Assembly: GCA_018884035.1 (NCBI GenBank)
Contig: JAHLFE010000044.1
Coordinates: 1 to 64,000, forward strand
DNA: 64,000 bases
Origin: Candidatus Anaerobiospirillum pullicola
GTDB taxonomy: Bacteria; Pseudomonadota; Gammaproteobacteria; Enterobacterales; Succinivibrionaceae
Reading direction: 5' to 3'
The notes under the pieces are model-generated. The model was given only the letters and a program-made list of their open reading frames with translations. It ran no database searches and had not been told where the DNA came from. Of this stretch, positions 39,687 to 50,912 are shown one piece after another; position 1 is the stretch's first letter, and every line of letters starts with the position of its first letter. Position numbers and translations under genes: made by a program.

Positions 39687-41570
39687 TTAGATGCGCGTAG
39701 ATGGCTCGTGGTGGGACTCGTTGCTGGCGTCAGGAGAGGTGTTAGTAGTAACTGGCGCTTTATTGCGGCCTATTCTGCGGCGCGGTAGCTGCGGTGTGGT
39801 CTCAGAGTTTGGCCAGCGCACAATCAGGGTCTTGATAAACGTGGCTAGCGGAATGGCAAAGAACACACCCCAGAAGCCCCAGAGGTTACCAAAGATCAAG
39901 ATCGCCGCCAGAATGGAAAAGGCGTCCAGATTCATCGCCTTGGAAAAGAGCATTGGCGTCAGCACGTTACTGTCTAAGAGCTGAATAATGGTGTAAATCA
40001 CCAATACCCAGAGCAGGCCTGTACTAAAGCCAAACTGGAAGATAGCAACCAAGACTACAGGTACGGCAATGATCACCGCACCCACATACGGGATCACGAC
40101 TGAGAGACCCACACCCACACCTAAGAGCATGGCGTAGTTGACACCTAAGAGCATAAAGGCAAGGGTGTTGGCAATGGAGATGACAATGATGTGGATGATC
40201 TTGCCGCGAATATAGCCTGCAATCTGGCTATGTAGGCTTGGCCAGAACTCCTTCATCAGCACCTGATTGTTGGGCAAGAGAAAGGTCGCCGCATTGTGCT
40301 GTAAGCTCTTTTTGTTGTAGAGCATCAAAAAGGTAAAGATAGGCACAATGATGAGGTAGACTAGCCACGTAAAGGCGTTTACTACCGATGGCATCAGCTG
40401 CGTGCGCATCAGCGAGGCAATTTGATTGGTGGCGGCAATACGAGCATTGCGCACGTACTGCTCCAGCATCGGCATCGTCACCATGGATGGTATGGGCTCT
40501 GGCAGATTGACGACAAAGTCGTACACCTCTTGGGCGATGCGTAAGTCAAAGTCCGTAACTGTCAGAGTAAAGGTACCATCACCACCGCTAGGGTTTAGCG
40601 TGAGATTGCTAAGACGCAGCGCTGGGGTAACCACAGCGTGGTTGACGTTATGCGGATCGGCCAGTAGCTCTGGTCTTTGCAGCGATTGCTGAGTTAAAAC
40701 CTGCAGATACTCCTCATCCATAAAAGCCTGCTCGTCGCCTGCGGCAACTGCGATGTCCTCACTCTTGAGCGTGGCTACAGGCACATTTTCTTCAGAGGCA
40801 GACGCACTGGCAATGGTAGCAGGAGCTGCGCTTGCAGCGACCATAGGCGCCGCTGCTACAGGGGCAGCACTAAGAGTAGCACGGGTGGACGTTGTGGCTG
40901 TAGCAACATGAGGGGCAGTGGTAGCTGTAGCTGTAGCGGTGGAGATGGCAGCTGTAGTAGCAGGGGAAGCCGTGGTTGCTGTAGGGGGGGTAGCCGTCAG
41001 TGTAGCCCCAGCATTTGAGGTTGGAGCTGGTGTCGTCTCATATGGCGGCAGCATGATGCGCTGATATTGTGCTGTTGGGGCGGCGAGGCTGCGTGGCAGG
41101 GGCTGCAGCGTGGCAGTAGGAGTAGGCGTAGCCGTAGAGCTCGTGGTTGGGGTAGGGTGAGTAGCCTCTGAGGCAGAGCCGTGTGTAGAGGCAGCCGATG
41201 GGGTAGCGGCGGGGGGAGTGGTGGTAGTGTTTTTACCGTTATCGAGGCTAAAAGCGACAATGGAGTTATAGAACTCTGCACCCTGCTTAATCACATTTGG
41301 CACGATCAGCACCATGGTAAAGACGACCAAGGAGCAAAAGAGGATCATAACCACAATGGAGGCTAAGTGCCGTCCCATTTTGCAGGTGCGGCTTAAAGCC
41401 ACAACTGGCCAGTCAAGGCAAAAGGCGAGGCATAAGGCGACAACGAGCGGCCCCACCAACCACATAAAGTAGTAGACGGTAATAAAGGCCCCCAGCAGCA
41501 CCAGCGCAAACTCAATGGTGCCTGGCTGGGAGAAGTGGCGCTGATACCAGCGACGAAGCAGGTTTAGCAT
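39687..41570 (-). CDS. perM: AI-2E family transporter (PerM-like) with T/A/P-rich insertion
   Basis: TM-rich N-terminus; C-terminus FLMLYNKKSLQHNAATFLLPNN..IRGKIIHIIVISIANTLAFMLLGVNYAMLLGVGVGLSVVIPYVG; divergent from bepA. Confidence 0.85.
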   Translation of the reverse strand: MLNLLRRWYQRHFSQPGTIEFALVLLGAFITVYYFMWLVGPLVVALCLAFCLDWPVVALSRTCKMGRHLASIVVMILFCSLVVFTMVLIVPNVIKQGAEFYNSIVAFSLDNGKNTTTTPPAATPSAASTHGSASEATHPTPTTSSTATPTPTATLQPLPRSLAAPTAQYQRIMLPPYETTPAPTSNAGATLTATPPTATTASPATTAAISTATATATTAPHVATATTSTRATLSAAPVAAAPMVAASAAPATIASASASEENVPVATLKSEDIAVAAGDEQAFMDEEYLQVLTQQSLQRPELLADPHNVNHAVVTPALRLSNLTLNPSGGDGTFTLTVTDFDLRIAQEVYDFVVNLPEPIPSMVTMPMLEQYVRNARIAATNQIASLMRTQLMPSVVNAFTWLVYLIIVPIFTFLMLYNKKSLQHNAATFLLPNNQVLMKEFWPSLHSQIAGYIRGKIIHIIVISIANTLAFMLLGVNYAMLLGVGVGLSVVIPYVGAVIIAVPVVLVAIFQFGFSTGLLWVLVIYTIIQLLDSNVLTPMLFSKAMNLDAFSILAAILIFGNLWGFWGVFFAIPLATFIKTLIVRWPNSETTPQLPRRRIGRNKAPVTTNTSPDASNESHHEPSTRI

Positions 41571-42320
41571 GGCAAACTCGAAGCGAGGGACAGGGGAAAA
41601 GTGGCTTTAGATTGCAGACTGCCTCTCGTGAGCGCAGGTAGCAAGCGTCGCTGTGAGCTGACACTTACTGCAAGGGCGATAGCGACATGCTCGGGAAGTG
41701 GTGCTTAAGGAGCTGAGGCTTAAGATGACAGCTTTTGTTTAGGTAAGAATTATAGCAGCTGGCCATTTGCATATGTGAGGTGAGCCTAAGGCAGGCATAA
41801 GGGCATTTTGCTAAACTTAGGGGGCAAAGCCTCTGCTGCCAACGTGGAGTGAGTGCTTGAAGGAGCAACCTACACTGCTGTGGGCGTAGAGACGATGATT
41901 GCTGTGCTTACTGCAACTTATCATTACCAGCAAGCAGAGCCATGACCTTGAGCTCGCTGTTTACCACAGTGGCGTCTGCGTTGAGCGGGCACGTGCTCTT
42001 TATCTCAAGGCGTGGCTGCTAAGGCATAACGTTCTCATTGAGCTTTCTGGTAATAGTCAAGACCACAGCAGCAGTTGCTGCTGTGCAGCTTTACTGCTAG
42101 TAAGCAAGAGCGTAGATAGCTTGAAAGGTTCATATGTGAGCAGAGCTCACCCTAAGCAGGGTATTGCCCTGCCCTGCAGGGCGTGCCATGCCTCGCCCCT
42201 GCATCTACATCTGCATCTGCATTGCATCTGCAAGGGATCTTCAGTGCCTTGCGTTAGAGGCCGCAGGACACAAGCCTTTGAGGTTATTTACGTAGTATCC
42301 ACGCGCCGCTGGCTCCTGCT

Positions 42321-43904
42321 ATGACTCTTACCCTGTCTTCTCTTATGTCATTTTTGCTTGCTGCTAAGCCGCGCACTGTGGCTACCCCTGTAGCAGCATC
42401 TTCTCGTAACTCCTCTAAGCGCTTACGCCGCTTGAGCTTATCTTGTGGTGGGGCCTTGCTTTTCAGCGCCGCCGCTATGCTGGTGACCCCATCAGCTACT
42501 GCCGCTGAATTCTACGATGACAGTAACATTCTCATCCCGCAAATGGGTACGGCTGGAGCCTTAGGCATCAGCGTCCAGCGTGAAAAGGCCATTGGCGATT
42601 TCTTTTTACGTACCGCCCGCGCCAATCTGCCGGTGATCGACGACCCTGTACTTAATGAGTACGTGACCTCCTTAGGCAACAGATTGCTGTCTCATGCGGA
42701 CAATGTGCAATTTCCTTTTGACTTTTTTGTAGTCAAAAACAACGACCTCAATGCCTCGGCCTTTTTAGGCGGTAAGGTCGTGATCAACACCGGACTCTTT
42801 AACTACGCTTCCACTGAGGATGAGTTTGCTTCGGTGCTGGCGCACGAAATTTCGCACGTGACGCAGCGTCACATCGCGCGCTTTGTAGAAAAGATGACCA
42901 TGGCCAACCGTCTCTCGACAGCGGGTGTGGTCGGTTCCATTGTCATGGCGATCTTAAACCCAGCAGTGGGCTTAGCTGCCATGTCGACCACCATGGGCGC
43001 TTCCATGCAAAGCGGTATTAACTTTACGCGTGACAACGAGTACGAAGCCGATCGCATTGGTATCACCCTGCTTTATCGCGCGGGCTTAAACCCTCAAGGT
43101 ATGGTGGACATGTTCCGCTACTTAAACTCGCAGCAGGGCAATATCAACCCTGCCTTTACGCTCCTTATTGACCACCCTTTGTCTGATGTGCGTATGGCCG
43201 AGGCGCAAAATCGCGTCGCCCAATTTGAGCATCGTCCTGATTCGACCAACCCTGACTATCAGTATGCACGGGCGCGCGTGGCGGTACGCTACACCATGCC
43301 TGATGATGAAAAGTCCTTACGAGACTTTAAGCAGGGCTTAAAGCACAATGCCCGTGGCTATACGGAGTACTACCAAAATTATGCGCTGGCTTTGGTGTGC
43401 TACGAGCTTAAGGAATACGATGAGGCGGCGGGCTATTTACGGCGCTTACCACAGTCGCAGCAGAGCAATCTCTTTGTGCTCGATCTTTTTACAGACATCG
43501 ATATCGCCCGTGGCCAACCTCAGCAGGCGGTAGCGCGTTTACAGCCTTTTTATAAGCGCACGCCGCGCAATCAGGTGATTGTGGCTAACTTAGCATCGGC
43601 ATATAACGAGAACATGCAGTACTCGCGCGCCCGTGATCTCTTAGTGGGCTATTTGCGTTATAAGCCAAAGGATGTGCTGGCGCTTAACCTGTTAGCGACA
43701 ACCTACACGAAGCTGAAGAATCAGTGTGATACCTTACAGACGCGTGGTGAGGTGTATGCGCTGTCTGCGGCCTATCCTCAGGCTATGGGCATGTTTAATC
43801 AAGCTCTGCAGACGTGCACCGAGATGCTGACGCGTGAGCGGATTAAGGCTCGTGTCAGTGAGCTGGTGACGCAGCGCTCTTTTGATGAGAGCCTCTTGCG
43901 CTAA
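42321..43904 (+). CDS. bepA: M48 family beta-barrel assembly-enhancing protease + TPR
   Basis: VLAHEISHVTQRHIARFVEK (HExxH), DNEYEADRIGITLLYRAGLNPQGMVDMF, TPR-like C-terminus. Confidence 0.93.
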   Translation: MTLTLSSLMSFLLAAKPRTVATPVAASSRNSSKRLRRLSLSCGGALLFSAAAMLVTPSATAAEFYDDSNILIPQMGTAGALGISVQREKAIGDFFLRTARANLPVIDDPVLNEYVTSLGNRLLSHADNVQFPFDFFVVKNNDLNASAFLGGKVVINTGLFNYASTEDEFASVLAHEISHVTQRHIARFVEKMTMANRLSTAGVVGSIVMAILNPAVGLAAMSTTMGASMQSGINFTRDNEYEADRIGITLLYRAGLNPQGMVDMFRYLNSQQGNINPAFTLLIDHPLSDVRMAEAQNRVAQFEHRPDSTNPDYQYARARVAVRYTMPDDEKSLRDFKQGLKHNARGYTEYYQNYALALVCYELKEYDEAAGYLRRLPQSQQSNLFVLDLFTDIDIARGQPQQAVARLQPFYKRTPRNQVIVANLASAYNENMQYSRARDLLVGYLRYKPKDVLALNLLATTYTKLKNQCDTLQTRGEVYALSAAYPQAMGMFNQALQTCTEMLTRERIKARVSELVTQRSFDESLLR

Positions 43905-43910
43905 GATGAG

Positions 43911-43950
43911 CAAGGATAAGCAAGGATAAGCAAGGATAAGCAAGGATAAG
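43911..43950. repeat. 10-bp tandem repeat CAAGGATAAG x4
   Basis: Four perfect copies plus degenerate caaggcgaag, just downstream of the bepA stop. Confidence 0.98.
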
Positions 43951-44218
43951 CAAGGCGAAGCTCGCTCAGGATAGCGGATAACCCGTGGTAGCCTTCTTAT
44001 CTTAGGTGTGCGGCGCGTTGATTTCAGATGCACTGTCTTAGGCCGAGCTCAGCTGCGTCATCCATATGGCTACAGAACCATACCCGCGAAACTAAGAGCT
44101 GACAGCTCAACTCAGAGCGTCAGCAACTCATCCCTAAGGGTGATTAAGATGCGCCAAACCAGCTTGTAAGCGCTATAGCTGCCACTTACAGCACTCATCC
44201 CTAAAGAGCATGGAAGCA

Positions 44219-44265
44219 CACCAAGAGCACCATAAAGCTAGGGGGGGCTTAAGTTTGCTGGTATG
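44219..44265 (+). repeat. Dispersed ~47-bp intergenic repeat, copy 2
   Basis: Same orientation as 2354-2400, roughly 80-85% identity by eye. Confidence 0.7.
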
Positions 44266-44489
44266 CTACAGAACCCTTATGGTGGTGCTTTCCTTGGGAG
44301 AGGCGAATGTATATCATCCATGTATATCATCATGGGACAAAAGGTGTGCACCGCTCGCGTAAGTTATGATGTGTTAAGGGCTGTTAGATGAACGCTGCCT
44401 GTAAACGCGCTGGTGTCTACTAAGCAGCAGCAGCAGCTGCTGCTGTTGTGTGGGGGTGTTCAGGTTTTGCTTGTGGAGAGAGGAACTGC

Positions 44490-46820
44490 ATGTCTAGCAA
44501 CGAAAGTAATGATATGGCTGTGTCTGGCGCCTCTCTGGCTGCACCAGAAGCAGATGCTGCTACAAAGAAAGCTACAGAGGTTGTTGCGGCTCCAACCGAC
44601 GGCGATGAAGGACAAAACGCTGCCTCTTTGACCAAAGCCCCTAGTGGCGATGCAGGGGCACTGGCAGCAGAAGCTCCTACAACTGCACCTGCTGTTGCTG
44701 CTGTAGAGGTGAATCCGGCAGATGCTTACGCAGAAAAAGAAAGAGTGGTGGTTGGTACCACGGCAGACGGTTATGCCATTACTGAAGATGATATTCCGGT
44801 TACTGTAAAAGCAAGTGGGGGCAGAAGAGTATTTAGCTCCGTGCCTAATAACACCACGGTGACGCTGGGCATGAAGCACGATTTACAAGGCTTCTTTGGT
44901 AGCGTGGCTTTTGCGAGCTTTGATGACAATGCTACCGAGGAAAAAAGCCGTGACGCTGTGCTTGAGGCAACGGTGTCTCAGGGCAGAGAAAGAGAAAAGG
45001 CCGAGGCTAATGCGCCGCAACGAGAGCTTACTGTTAGAGAAATGCTTGCAGCTCAAGCTGCTGTCAAAGCACAAGCTAGAGAGCAAGCGGAGCGTAGCGC
45101 TGCTGCAGCTCGTGCTTGCGAAGAAGCTACTACTGCAGCTTCTACAGCAACTGCGCAAGAGGCAGAGACCAGTGCTCCTGTAGGTGCAAGCGAGCCGTTG
45201 TCTGTAGCTACCAGCGACCACTCGGGTGAGTCTGTGCCAGCACCAGTGGCTGCTGAATACGCCTCCGCTGTGGCAGATGACACTAACGTGCAGGCTAATG
45301 CGGTTGCTGCTGATGCTGCTGATGATGATGCGGACAATAATGAGGAAGAGTATGCGGCTCCGCCTTTAGATGTGTTTGTATCTGCGCCTCAATCCCCAGC
45401 TGTTCCAGCATCAGCCTTAGCTTCAGCGCCTGACGCGCCAATGCCAGAGGTCAGTACCCCTGCCTATAGCAGCGAGGACGCTGTCTACGTGCCTTACCCT
45501 CAAGATGATGCGGAGGCAGTTGCGGCGTATTCGTCATACGATCGTGACTACGATATTTATAATGACGCTGATAGCGCCCCCGCAGAGGAAGATGCGCCAC
45601 CTCTCTATGCTTTTGGTGGTGCTGCTTCGTATGGACAAAGTGGCTCGGTGGTAGAGTCTGGTGCCGCTGCTTTTGCTGAATTCAGCTCTCAAAAAGGAAA
45701 ACCTAAGGTCAAGCCGCCTAAGACCACGCTGAGCTTGGGCTTACGTCGTGACTTACATGGCTTTTTTGGTAATGTGTCTTTAGAGCACAAGGCCGATGCA
45801 AGCTATGACTTTATGGAGAGCACAACCCGCTTTGAAAAGAGCAGGCTAGCCTCACGTGAGGCACGGGCGCAGGCTAAAGCTGAGGCGCAAAAAGTTGCGC
45901 AAGCGGAGGCACGGCAAAAGCTCTTACAGAGCATTCAAAAGGGCCAAGATGCCCGCGAGCAAGATGCGGTACACAACATTGTTGATCACAATCCGGTCAA
46001 CGAGGTAACACGTCCTGATTATAGTGAGGATGAGGTCAATGATCTGACCGACATCTACTCGATTACGCTGCCGGACAACTGGCATGATGCTGAGGAGTGG
46101 TCACCGAAAAATGAAAGGGGGCGTGGACGGCGTCCGCTGTTTCGTCCGATGAGTGACGGCTTTGATAAGCTGCCGATTGAGGTACGCGAGCGCTCGCTGA
46201 AGGCTGCTTTTGAGTATATCTGTACGAGGTATGCTGCCTTAAAAAAAGCTAAAAGCCTCGAACCATTATTAGCGCGTACTCCGCAAAAAAGTGTTCGAGG
46301 CTTAATTCGCATGGCGGCGGTGGACGAACTGCGAATGCGCTACCCAACCAGCTTTGTCATGGTGTTCTTTGACGAGCTCAAGGTGTCTCCTTCGACTTAC
46401 CAGCGGTACAAAGAGGGAACGCTGCGCATTTTTGTGGAGCGGCCTAAGACCAAGCCACGTCCTGTGGATCGCTTTGATCTTCCTTTAAATAACGAGCCCG
46501 TAGCGCCAGTTGCTGCGGTGCTGTTTCGTCTGATCTCCGAGTTTGAGAACAAGCTGTCTCTGCGTCATTTACAGATTAAGCTCAAGCGCGCTGGTTTTTA
46601 CCTGAGCCAGGATAAGATCAAACAACTCATAGCGATCAACCAAGATAGGCTGCAACGCTTTTCGTTTCTTCAAGTTTCACGCACCAAGCGACATGAGGAT
46701 AATGGTGATGACTTGGCGGTTTTGGCGGCGCGTCAGCAGAAGCGTAGCGGCCGTGCCAAGAGCACCAAGAAAGCAGCTGCCGCTACGGATGCGGCTGAGG
46801 CTAAGGACGAAGAGCCTTAG
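44490..46820 (+). CDS. Low-complexity protein with duplicated LGxxxDLxGFFGxV motif and conserved-looking C-terminal domain
   Basis: TTVTLGMKHDLQGFFGSVAF and TTLSLGLRRDLHGFFGNVSL; ordered C-terminus from FRPMSDGFDKLPIEVRERS. Start set at ATG 44490. Confidence 0.6.
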   Translation: MSSNESNDMAVSGASLAAPEADAATKKATEVVAAPTDGDEGQNAASLTKAPSGDAGALAAEAPTTAPAVAAVEVNPADAYAEKERVVVGTTADGYAITEDDIPVTVKASGGRRVFSSVPNNTTVTLGMKHDLQGFFGSVAFASFDDNATEEKSRDAVLEATVSQGREREKAEANAPQRELTVREMLAAQAAVKAQAREQAERSAAAARACEEATTAASTATAQEAETSAPVGASEPLSVATSDHSGESVPAPVAAEYASAVADDTNVQANAVAADAADDDADNNEEEYAAPPLDVFVSAPQSPAVPASALASAPDAPMPEVSTPAYSSEDAVYVPYPQDDAEAVAAYSSYDRDYDIYNDADSAPAEEDAPPLYAFGGAASYGQSGSVVESGAAAFAEFSSQKGKPKVKPPKTTLSLGLRRDLHGFFGNVSLEHKADASYDFMESTTRFEKSRLASREARAQAKAEAQKVAQAEARQKLLQSIQKGQDAREQDAVHNIVDHNPVNEVTRPDYSEDEVNDLTDIYSITLPDNWHDAEEWSPKNERGRGRRPLFRPMSDGFDKLPIEVRERSLKAAFEYICTRYAALKKAKSLEPLLARTPQKSVRGLIRMAAVDELRMRYPTSFVMVFFDELKVSPSTYQRYKEGTLRIFVERPKTKPRPVDRFDLPLNNEPVAPVAAVLFRLISEFENKLSLRHLQIKLKRAGFYLSQDKIKQLIAINQDRLQRFSFLQVSRTKRHEDNGDDLAVLAARQQKRSGRAKSTKKAAAATDAAEAKDEEP

Positions 46821-47104
46821 AGCTACTCTGCTAAGTAGGTTCAAGGACGGGGCATGAACGTATGGTGCGGTGATGTTGTGGCTCCACCGCTGGCGCCTGT
46901 CATTGAGCAGACAATAAGAGTAGACAATAAGAGGAAGAATGGCGGGTAGAGTAGAGGGTGACCCGAAGGGGCGGGAGAGAGAGAGAGGATTGGCTAACGT
47001 GGCGTGAACGAGAGTGGTGGGGAGAGCAAGGTAGCAGTGACCACCTGAAGTGGCAGCCACTGCGTGCTGCGTGCTGTGAGCTGCGTGCTGTGAGCTGCTA
47101 CAGC

Positions 47105-49168
47105 CTAAAGTAAAGTGGCCTGAGGCTTAGCCGCACTGCGCGTTTGTGATAGCTGCGAGTTTGGACGATTAGGGTTGGCAGGGCCAATCTGGCTATTTAC
47201 AGGCGTGCGCATTAAGCCATCACCCCTGAAATTAAACGTCCATGGGGCTAAGTAGGAAAAGTCGCCACTGTGACGCATCGAGCCCTCTAAGTTGGTGGCA
47301 TCAGAGTTAGTGTTGACGTCAATGACAAACTGACCCTGATCGTAACCCACTACTTGCACATCACCGTCAAAACCGTAGGTGACAAAGGCGTTTCTCACCT
47401 TTTTGATGTCTTCTAACGAGCGGACATTACCGATACGTAAGCGGACAAAGCCCTCACCAGGGCCTAAGAGGTCGATATCCGCACTGTTAACACGAATTTG
47501 TGTGGTTTGCGTCTCTTGGGTTAAGGTCTGTTGGAAGGTCATTAAGGCACGGGCAATATCACCTGCACCTAAGGAGGCTACCTCATCCATTAAGCCCGAT
47601 AAGGCTGACGAGGCGATGGCAATGCCGTCCTTGTTATAGAGGTTCCACTTTAAGGTGACGCCACTCTCGTTTGGCACCGAGCTAATGGCCGCAGCGACAA
47701 AGTAGTCGGCACCATAGCGCTTGCTTGCCTGCGTGAGCACTTGGTCTTGGTGGTCTAAGACGGTGTTGACGTTAACCTTTTGCATGTCCTCAAGATCGAG
47801 GATAGGGAACATTAAGCGGTACTTGTAATCAGGAGCAGCTTGCAGAATGGCTTGAGCAAAGGTACTTAAGTTTTGACCACTGACAAGGCTTAAGTCCGAG
47901 TCGCTCTGCGTGCCATCGAGGCCTACCATCCATACGAGGACAGGATTGGATAAGCCATCCCATGAGGTGATACCACCTTGCTTTAAGATATTCTCCGCCA
48001 TTGGCAGGCTAAAGCGCAGGACTAAATTGCCATCAGCATCTGAGCTCAGTGAGCGAATAGACGGGGCAATCTGATCTAAGGTGAAGTCACTGGTAGAAGA
48101 TCCTAAGGTGATGCCGCTCTCTAAGCTCTTAAAGGCCTCTTTAATGGCGTCATCAAAGGAACCTAAAACAGTAACCGAGACCTCTTGGGTATTGGCTAAG
48201 TCAGGATCGTTAGTAGGTGTAAGTGGCTGGCCATCAGGGCCTACAGCAACGGTAGCACCACCTACAGTGGTGGTTTGGTTAGTAAAGGAGAAGCTTGGCT
48301 GGTCAGCAGATGGGGCTGCGCTGTCTGGGGAAAAAGCACCACGGGCGTAGGCGTCATTGCCAGCTGGGTAGAGCTGGTCAGTGACGTATTGCTGATTTTG
48401 GATCTCCTCGGCCGATGGCGTTGGGGTATTGAGCTGATCCTCAATGGTGTTAGTAGCAGTTGGGACAGTGGCTGTAACGGTAGACACAGCAGGCGCTGTC
48501 GTCTGGGCCGGAGCTGCAGTAGTGGTAGCAGGGGCCCAAGCCTGACCTTGGCCTTGGTAAGGAGCAGCCTGACCATAAGTAGTAGGTGTGGCTGTAGTAG
48601 CTGCAGGAGCCGTGGTAGTGGTTGTGGTAGTGGTAGTAGTGGTCTGTGTCGTCACCGCAGCGGTGCTAGCGCTGCTAGAGGCGGGCTCGGCTATAGAGAT
48701 CTCATAGGCTGGGGCCTCTGTTTGTGGCAGAGGCGAGCGCATCATTGGCTGCTGGCGTGGCTGTGGGTAAGCCTGCTGTGCTGGCGCTGCTTGTGGGGCG
48801 GGCGCTGTAGCAGTCGTGTTTACCTGCGCTGGCGCGGCATATTGGGACTGCGCTTGTGCTTGAGCCTGCACCTGCGCCTGTGGCGCGGTCATTTGCGCTA
48901 AAGCCCCCTGTGGTGCTGGCTGGGCAGCAGCTGGCGTAGCAGAAGGTGCGGCTGGTGCAGCGGTCGCTGCAGGCGCTGGGGCGGGCGCTGCTACCGGTTG
49001 GGCAAATTCCACCGTGTAGTTTGGCTGCGCGCCATTAATGGTGATATTGCTGGCGCCCTGCGCAGACTGGGATGCGGGGACAGGTGTCGGAGCAGCCTCA
49101 GCAGCAGCGGTAGATCCAATTACTACCAAAAGCGATGTCGTAAGGAGCGAAAACTTGGTTGTCTGCAT
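47105..49168 (-). CDS. DUF2066-like periplasmic protein with long A/P/Q/T-rich N-terminal region
   Basis: Signal peptide; SVTVLGSFDDAIKEAF, RFSLPMAENILKQGGITSWDGLSNPVLVWM, YRLMFPILDLEDMQKVN; between perM/bepA and purM. Confidence 0.65.
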   Translation of the reverse strand: MQTTKFSLLTTSLLVVIGSTAAAEAAPTPVPASQSAQGASNITINGAQPNYTVEFAQPVAAPAPAPAATAAPAAPSATPAAAQPAPQGALAQMTAPQAQVQAQAQAQSQYAAPAQVNTTATAPAPQAAPAQQAYPQPRQQPMMRSPLPQTEAPAYEISIAEPASSSASTAAVTTQTTTTTTTTTTTAPAATTATPTTYGQAAPYQGQGQAWAPATTTAAPAQTTAPAVSTVTATVPTATNTIEDQLNTPTPSAEEIQNQQYVTDQLYPAGNDAYARGAFSPDSAAPSADQPSFSFTNQTTTVGGATVAVGPDGQPLTPTNDPDLANTQEVSVTVLGSFDDAIKEAFKSLESGITLGSSTSDFTLDQIAPSIRSLSSDADGNLVLRFSLPMAENILKQGGITSWDGLSNPVLVWMVGLDGTQSDSDLSLVSGQNLSTFAQAILQAAPDYKYRLMFPILDLEDMQKVNVNTVLDHQDQVLTQASKRYGADYFVAAAISSVPNESGVTLKWNLYNKDGIAIASSALSGLMDEVASLGAGDIARALMTFQQTLTQETQTTQIRVNSADIDLLGPGEGFVRLRIGNVRSLEDIKKVRNAFVTYGFDGDVQVVGYDQGQFVIDVNTNSDATNLEGSMRHSGDFSYLAPWTFNFRGDGLMRTPVNSQIGPANPNRPNSQLSQTRSAAKPQATLL

Positions 49169-49453
49169 GACACACAGTCCCACGATAAGAAAACACAGGT
49201 GTTTGGTGGGGGACGCTGAAGAAAAATCAGGCGCTTTTTACCACGGACACACTTCGTCAATCATAACACAGCCGCCGTGCTTACGCGGCAGGCACTCATG
49301 GGGCAAGGCGCAGAGCTATTAGTGCAATGCAGAATAAATGGGGATAGGATGAAGTAACTATGCTTGCGGTGAAGGAGATCGATAAATATGCGCTTGCATC
49401 AGTGTCATGTATAATAGGGGCCTGATTTGGCTCATCATTTTGAGAGGCAGTTA

Positions 49454-50506
49454 ATGGCTACCAATTTGACCTACAAAGACGCCGGTGTTGATATCGATGC
49501 AGGCGAGGAATTAGTCGAGAGAATCAAGGCTCCGGTAAAGCGCACCCAACGTTCAGAAGTGATTGGCGGTTTAGGTGGCTTTGGTGCTTTAACTCGCATT
49601 CCACAGGGTTATAAGGAGCCAGTACTGGTTTCTGGTACTGATGGTGTAGGCACTAAGCTGCGTCTTGCTATTGATTTAGCTCGTCACGGCACTGTGGGGC
49701 AGGATCTGGTAGCAATGTGCGTCAATGACCTCATTGTACAGGGTGCCGAGCCACTGTTCTTCTTAGACTACTATGCCACGGGCAAGCTCAATGTGGATGT
49801 GGCCACTGATGTGGTGACGGGCATTGCCCAGGGCTGCGAGATGGCAGGTTGCGCCTTAGTTGGTGGTGAGACCGCCGAAATGCCTGGCATGTATGAGGTT
49901 GGTGACTACGACTTAGCTGGTTTTAGCGTGGGTGTGGTTGAGGCTTCCCAGATTATCGACGGTGGCAAGGTTAAGACTGGTGACACTTTAGTAGCTTTAG
50001 CTTCGAGCGGCCCACACTCCAATGGCTATTCTTTAATCCGTCACATCTTAAAGTTAGCTGACGTCAAGCCAAATGAGGACAAGCTGCCATCGGGCAAGAC
50101 TGTCGCTGATGCGGTGATGGAGCCAACCCGCATTTACGTCAAGCCAATTTTGGCTTTATTAAAGATGGTGGATGTGCACGCCATTGCACACATCACTGGT
50201 GGTGGTTTCTGGGAGAACATTCCCCGCGTCTTACCTGAGGACAATGTGGCGGTGGTTGATGCTGCTACTTGGCAGTGGCCAGAGATATTTACCTTCTTAC
50301 AGCAGAAGGGTGGCGTCTCGACCTACGAGATGTATCGCACCTTTAACTGCGGTGTGGGTATGCTGGTAGTGGTTGATGCCGCTGATGCGCAGAAGACTGT
50401 GGACGTCTTAAATGCGCAGGGTGAGAAGGCATGGATTGCCGGTCACATTGCAGCTAAGAGCAGTGCTGAAGAGAAGCAAGTGCAGATTCTCAACATGCAG
50501 CCATAG
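49454..50506 (+). CDS. purM: Phosphoribosylformylglycinamidine cyclo-ligase
   Basis: [67 protein letters not shown]. Start set at ATG 49454. Confidence 0.97.
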   Translation: MATNLTYKDAGVDIDAGEELVERIKAPVKRTQRSEVIGGLGGFGALTRIPQGYKEPVLVSGTDGVGTKLRLAIDLARHGTVGQDLVAMCVNDLIVQGAEPLFFLDYYATGKLNVDVATDVVTGIAQGCEMAGCALVGGETAEMPGMYEVGDYDLAGFSVGVVEASQIIDGGKVKTGDTLVALASSGPHSNGYSLIRHILKLADVKPNEDKLPSGKTVADAVMEPTRIYVKPILALLKMVDVHAIAHITGGGFWENIPRVLPEDNVAVVDAATWQWPEIFTFLQQKGGVSTYEMYRTFNCGVGMLVVVDAADAQKTVDVLNAQGEKAWIAGHIAAKSSAEEKQVQILNMQP

Positions 50507-50534
50507 TCTGTAGTTTTCTCTACAGACACCAAGC

Positions 50535-50576
50535 AAAGGCGCTCTTATCTTGCGGGGTAAGGGCGCTTTTGTTTTT
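50535..50576 (+). terminator. Terminator of purM
   Basis: AAAGGCGCTCTTA tcttgcgggg TAAGGGCGCTTTTGTTTTT. Confidence 0.85.
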
Positions 50577-50912
50577 GGGGATGCAACAAGGTTGGGAAGA
50601 GACTTTGGGGTGAGGGGGTAGCAGCTTGTGCGTTATCTTCAGGTGCAGACAAGAGGGCTTTGCTCATCCTTAGAGGTGGTAGAGGTGAGAAGAGGGCTTA
50701 CTTTGGAGTGGTGTCAGGAGTGACGTTGGCAGGTGATGTCTGCAGATGATATCTGCAGAAGACATCTGCAGCTGACGTCTGGCTGCGTCTGCTCTCAAGG
50801 TGTAAGAGGGGGCAAAGATACCCTCCTGCGAGGTGGTAAGACTGCTGCTGTGGCGTACTCTAAAGTAACGTCAGCAGAGGCGTCTTAGCAGCAGCCAAAG
50901 CCTGCGCTAAGC

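Noticed and set aside
50730-50790. Cluster of CTGCAG-centred palindromes (TCTGCAGAtgaTATCTGCAGA...)
   Set aside because: Short degenerate duplications near no clear promoter; too weak to call an operator array.
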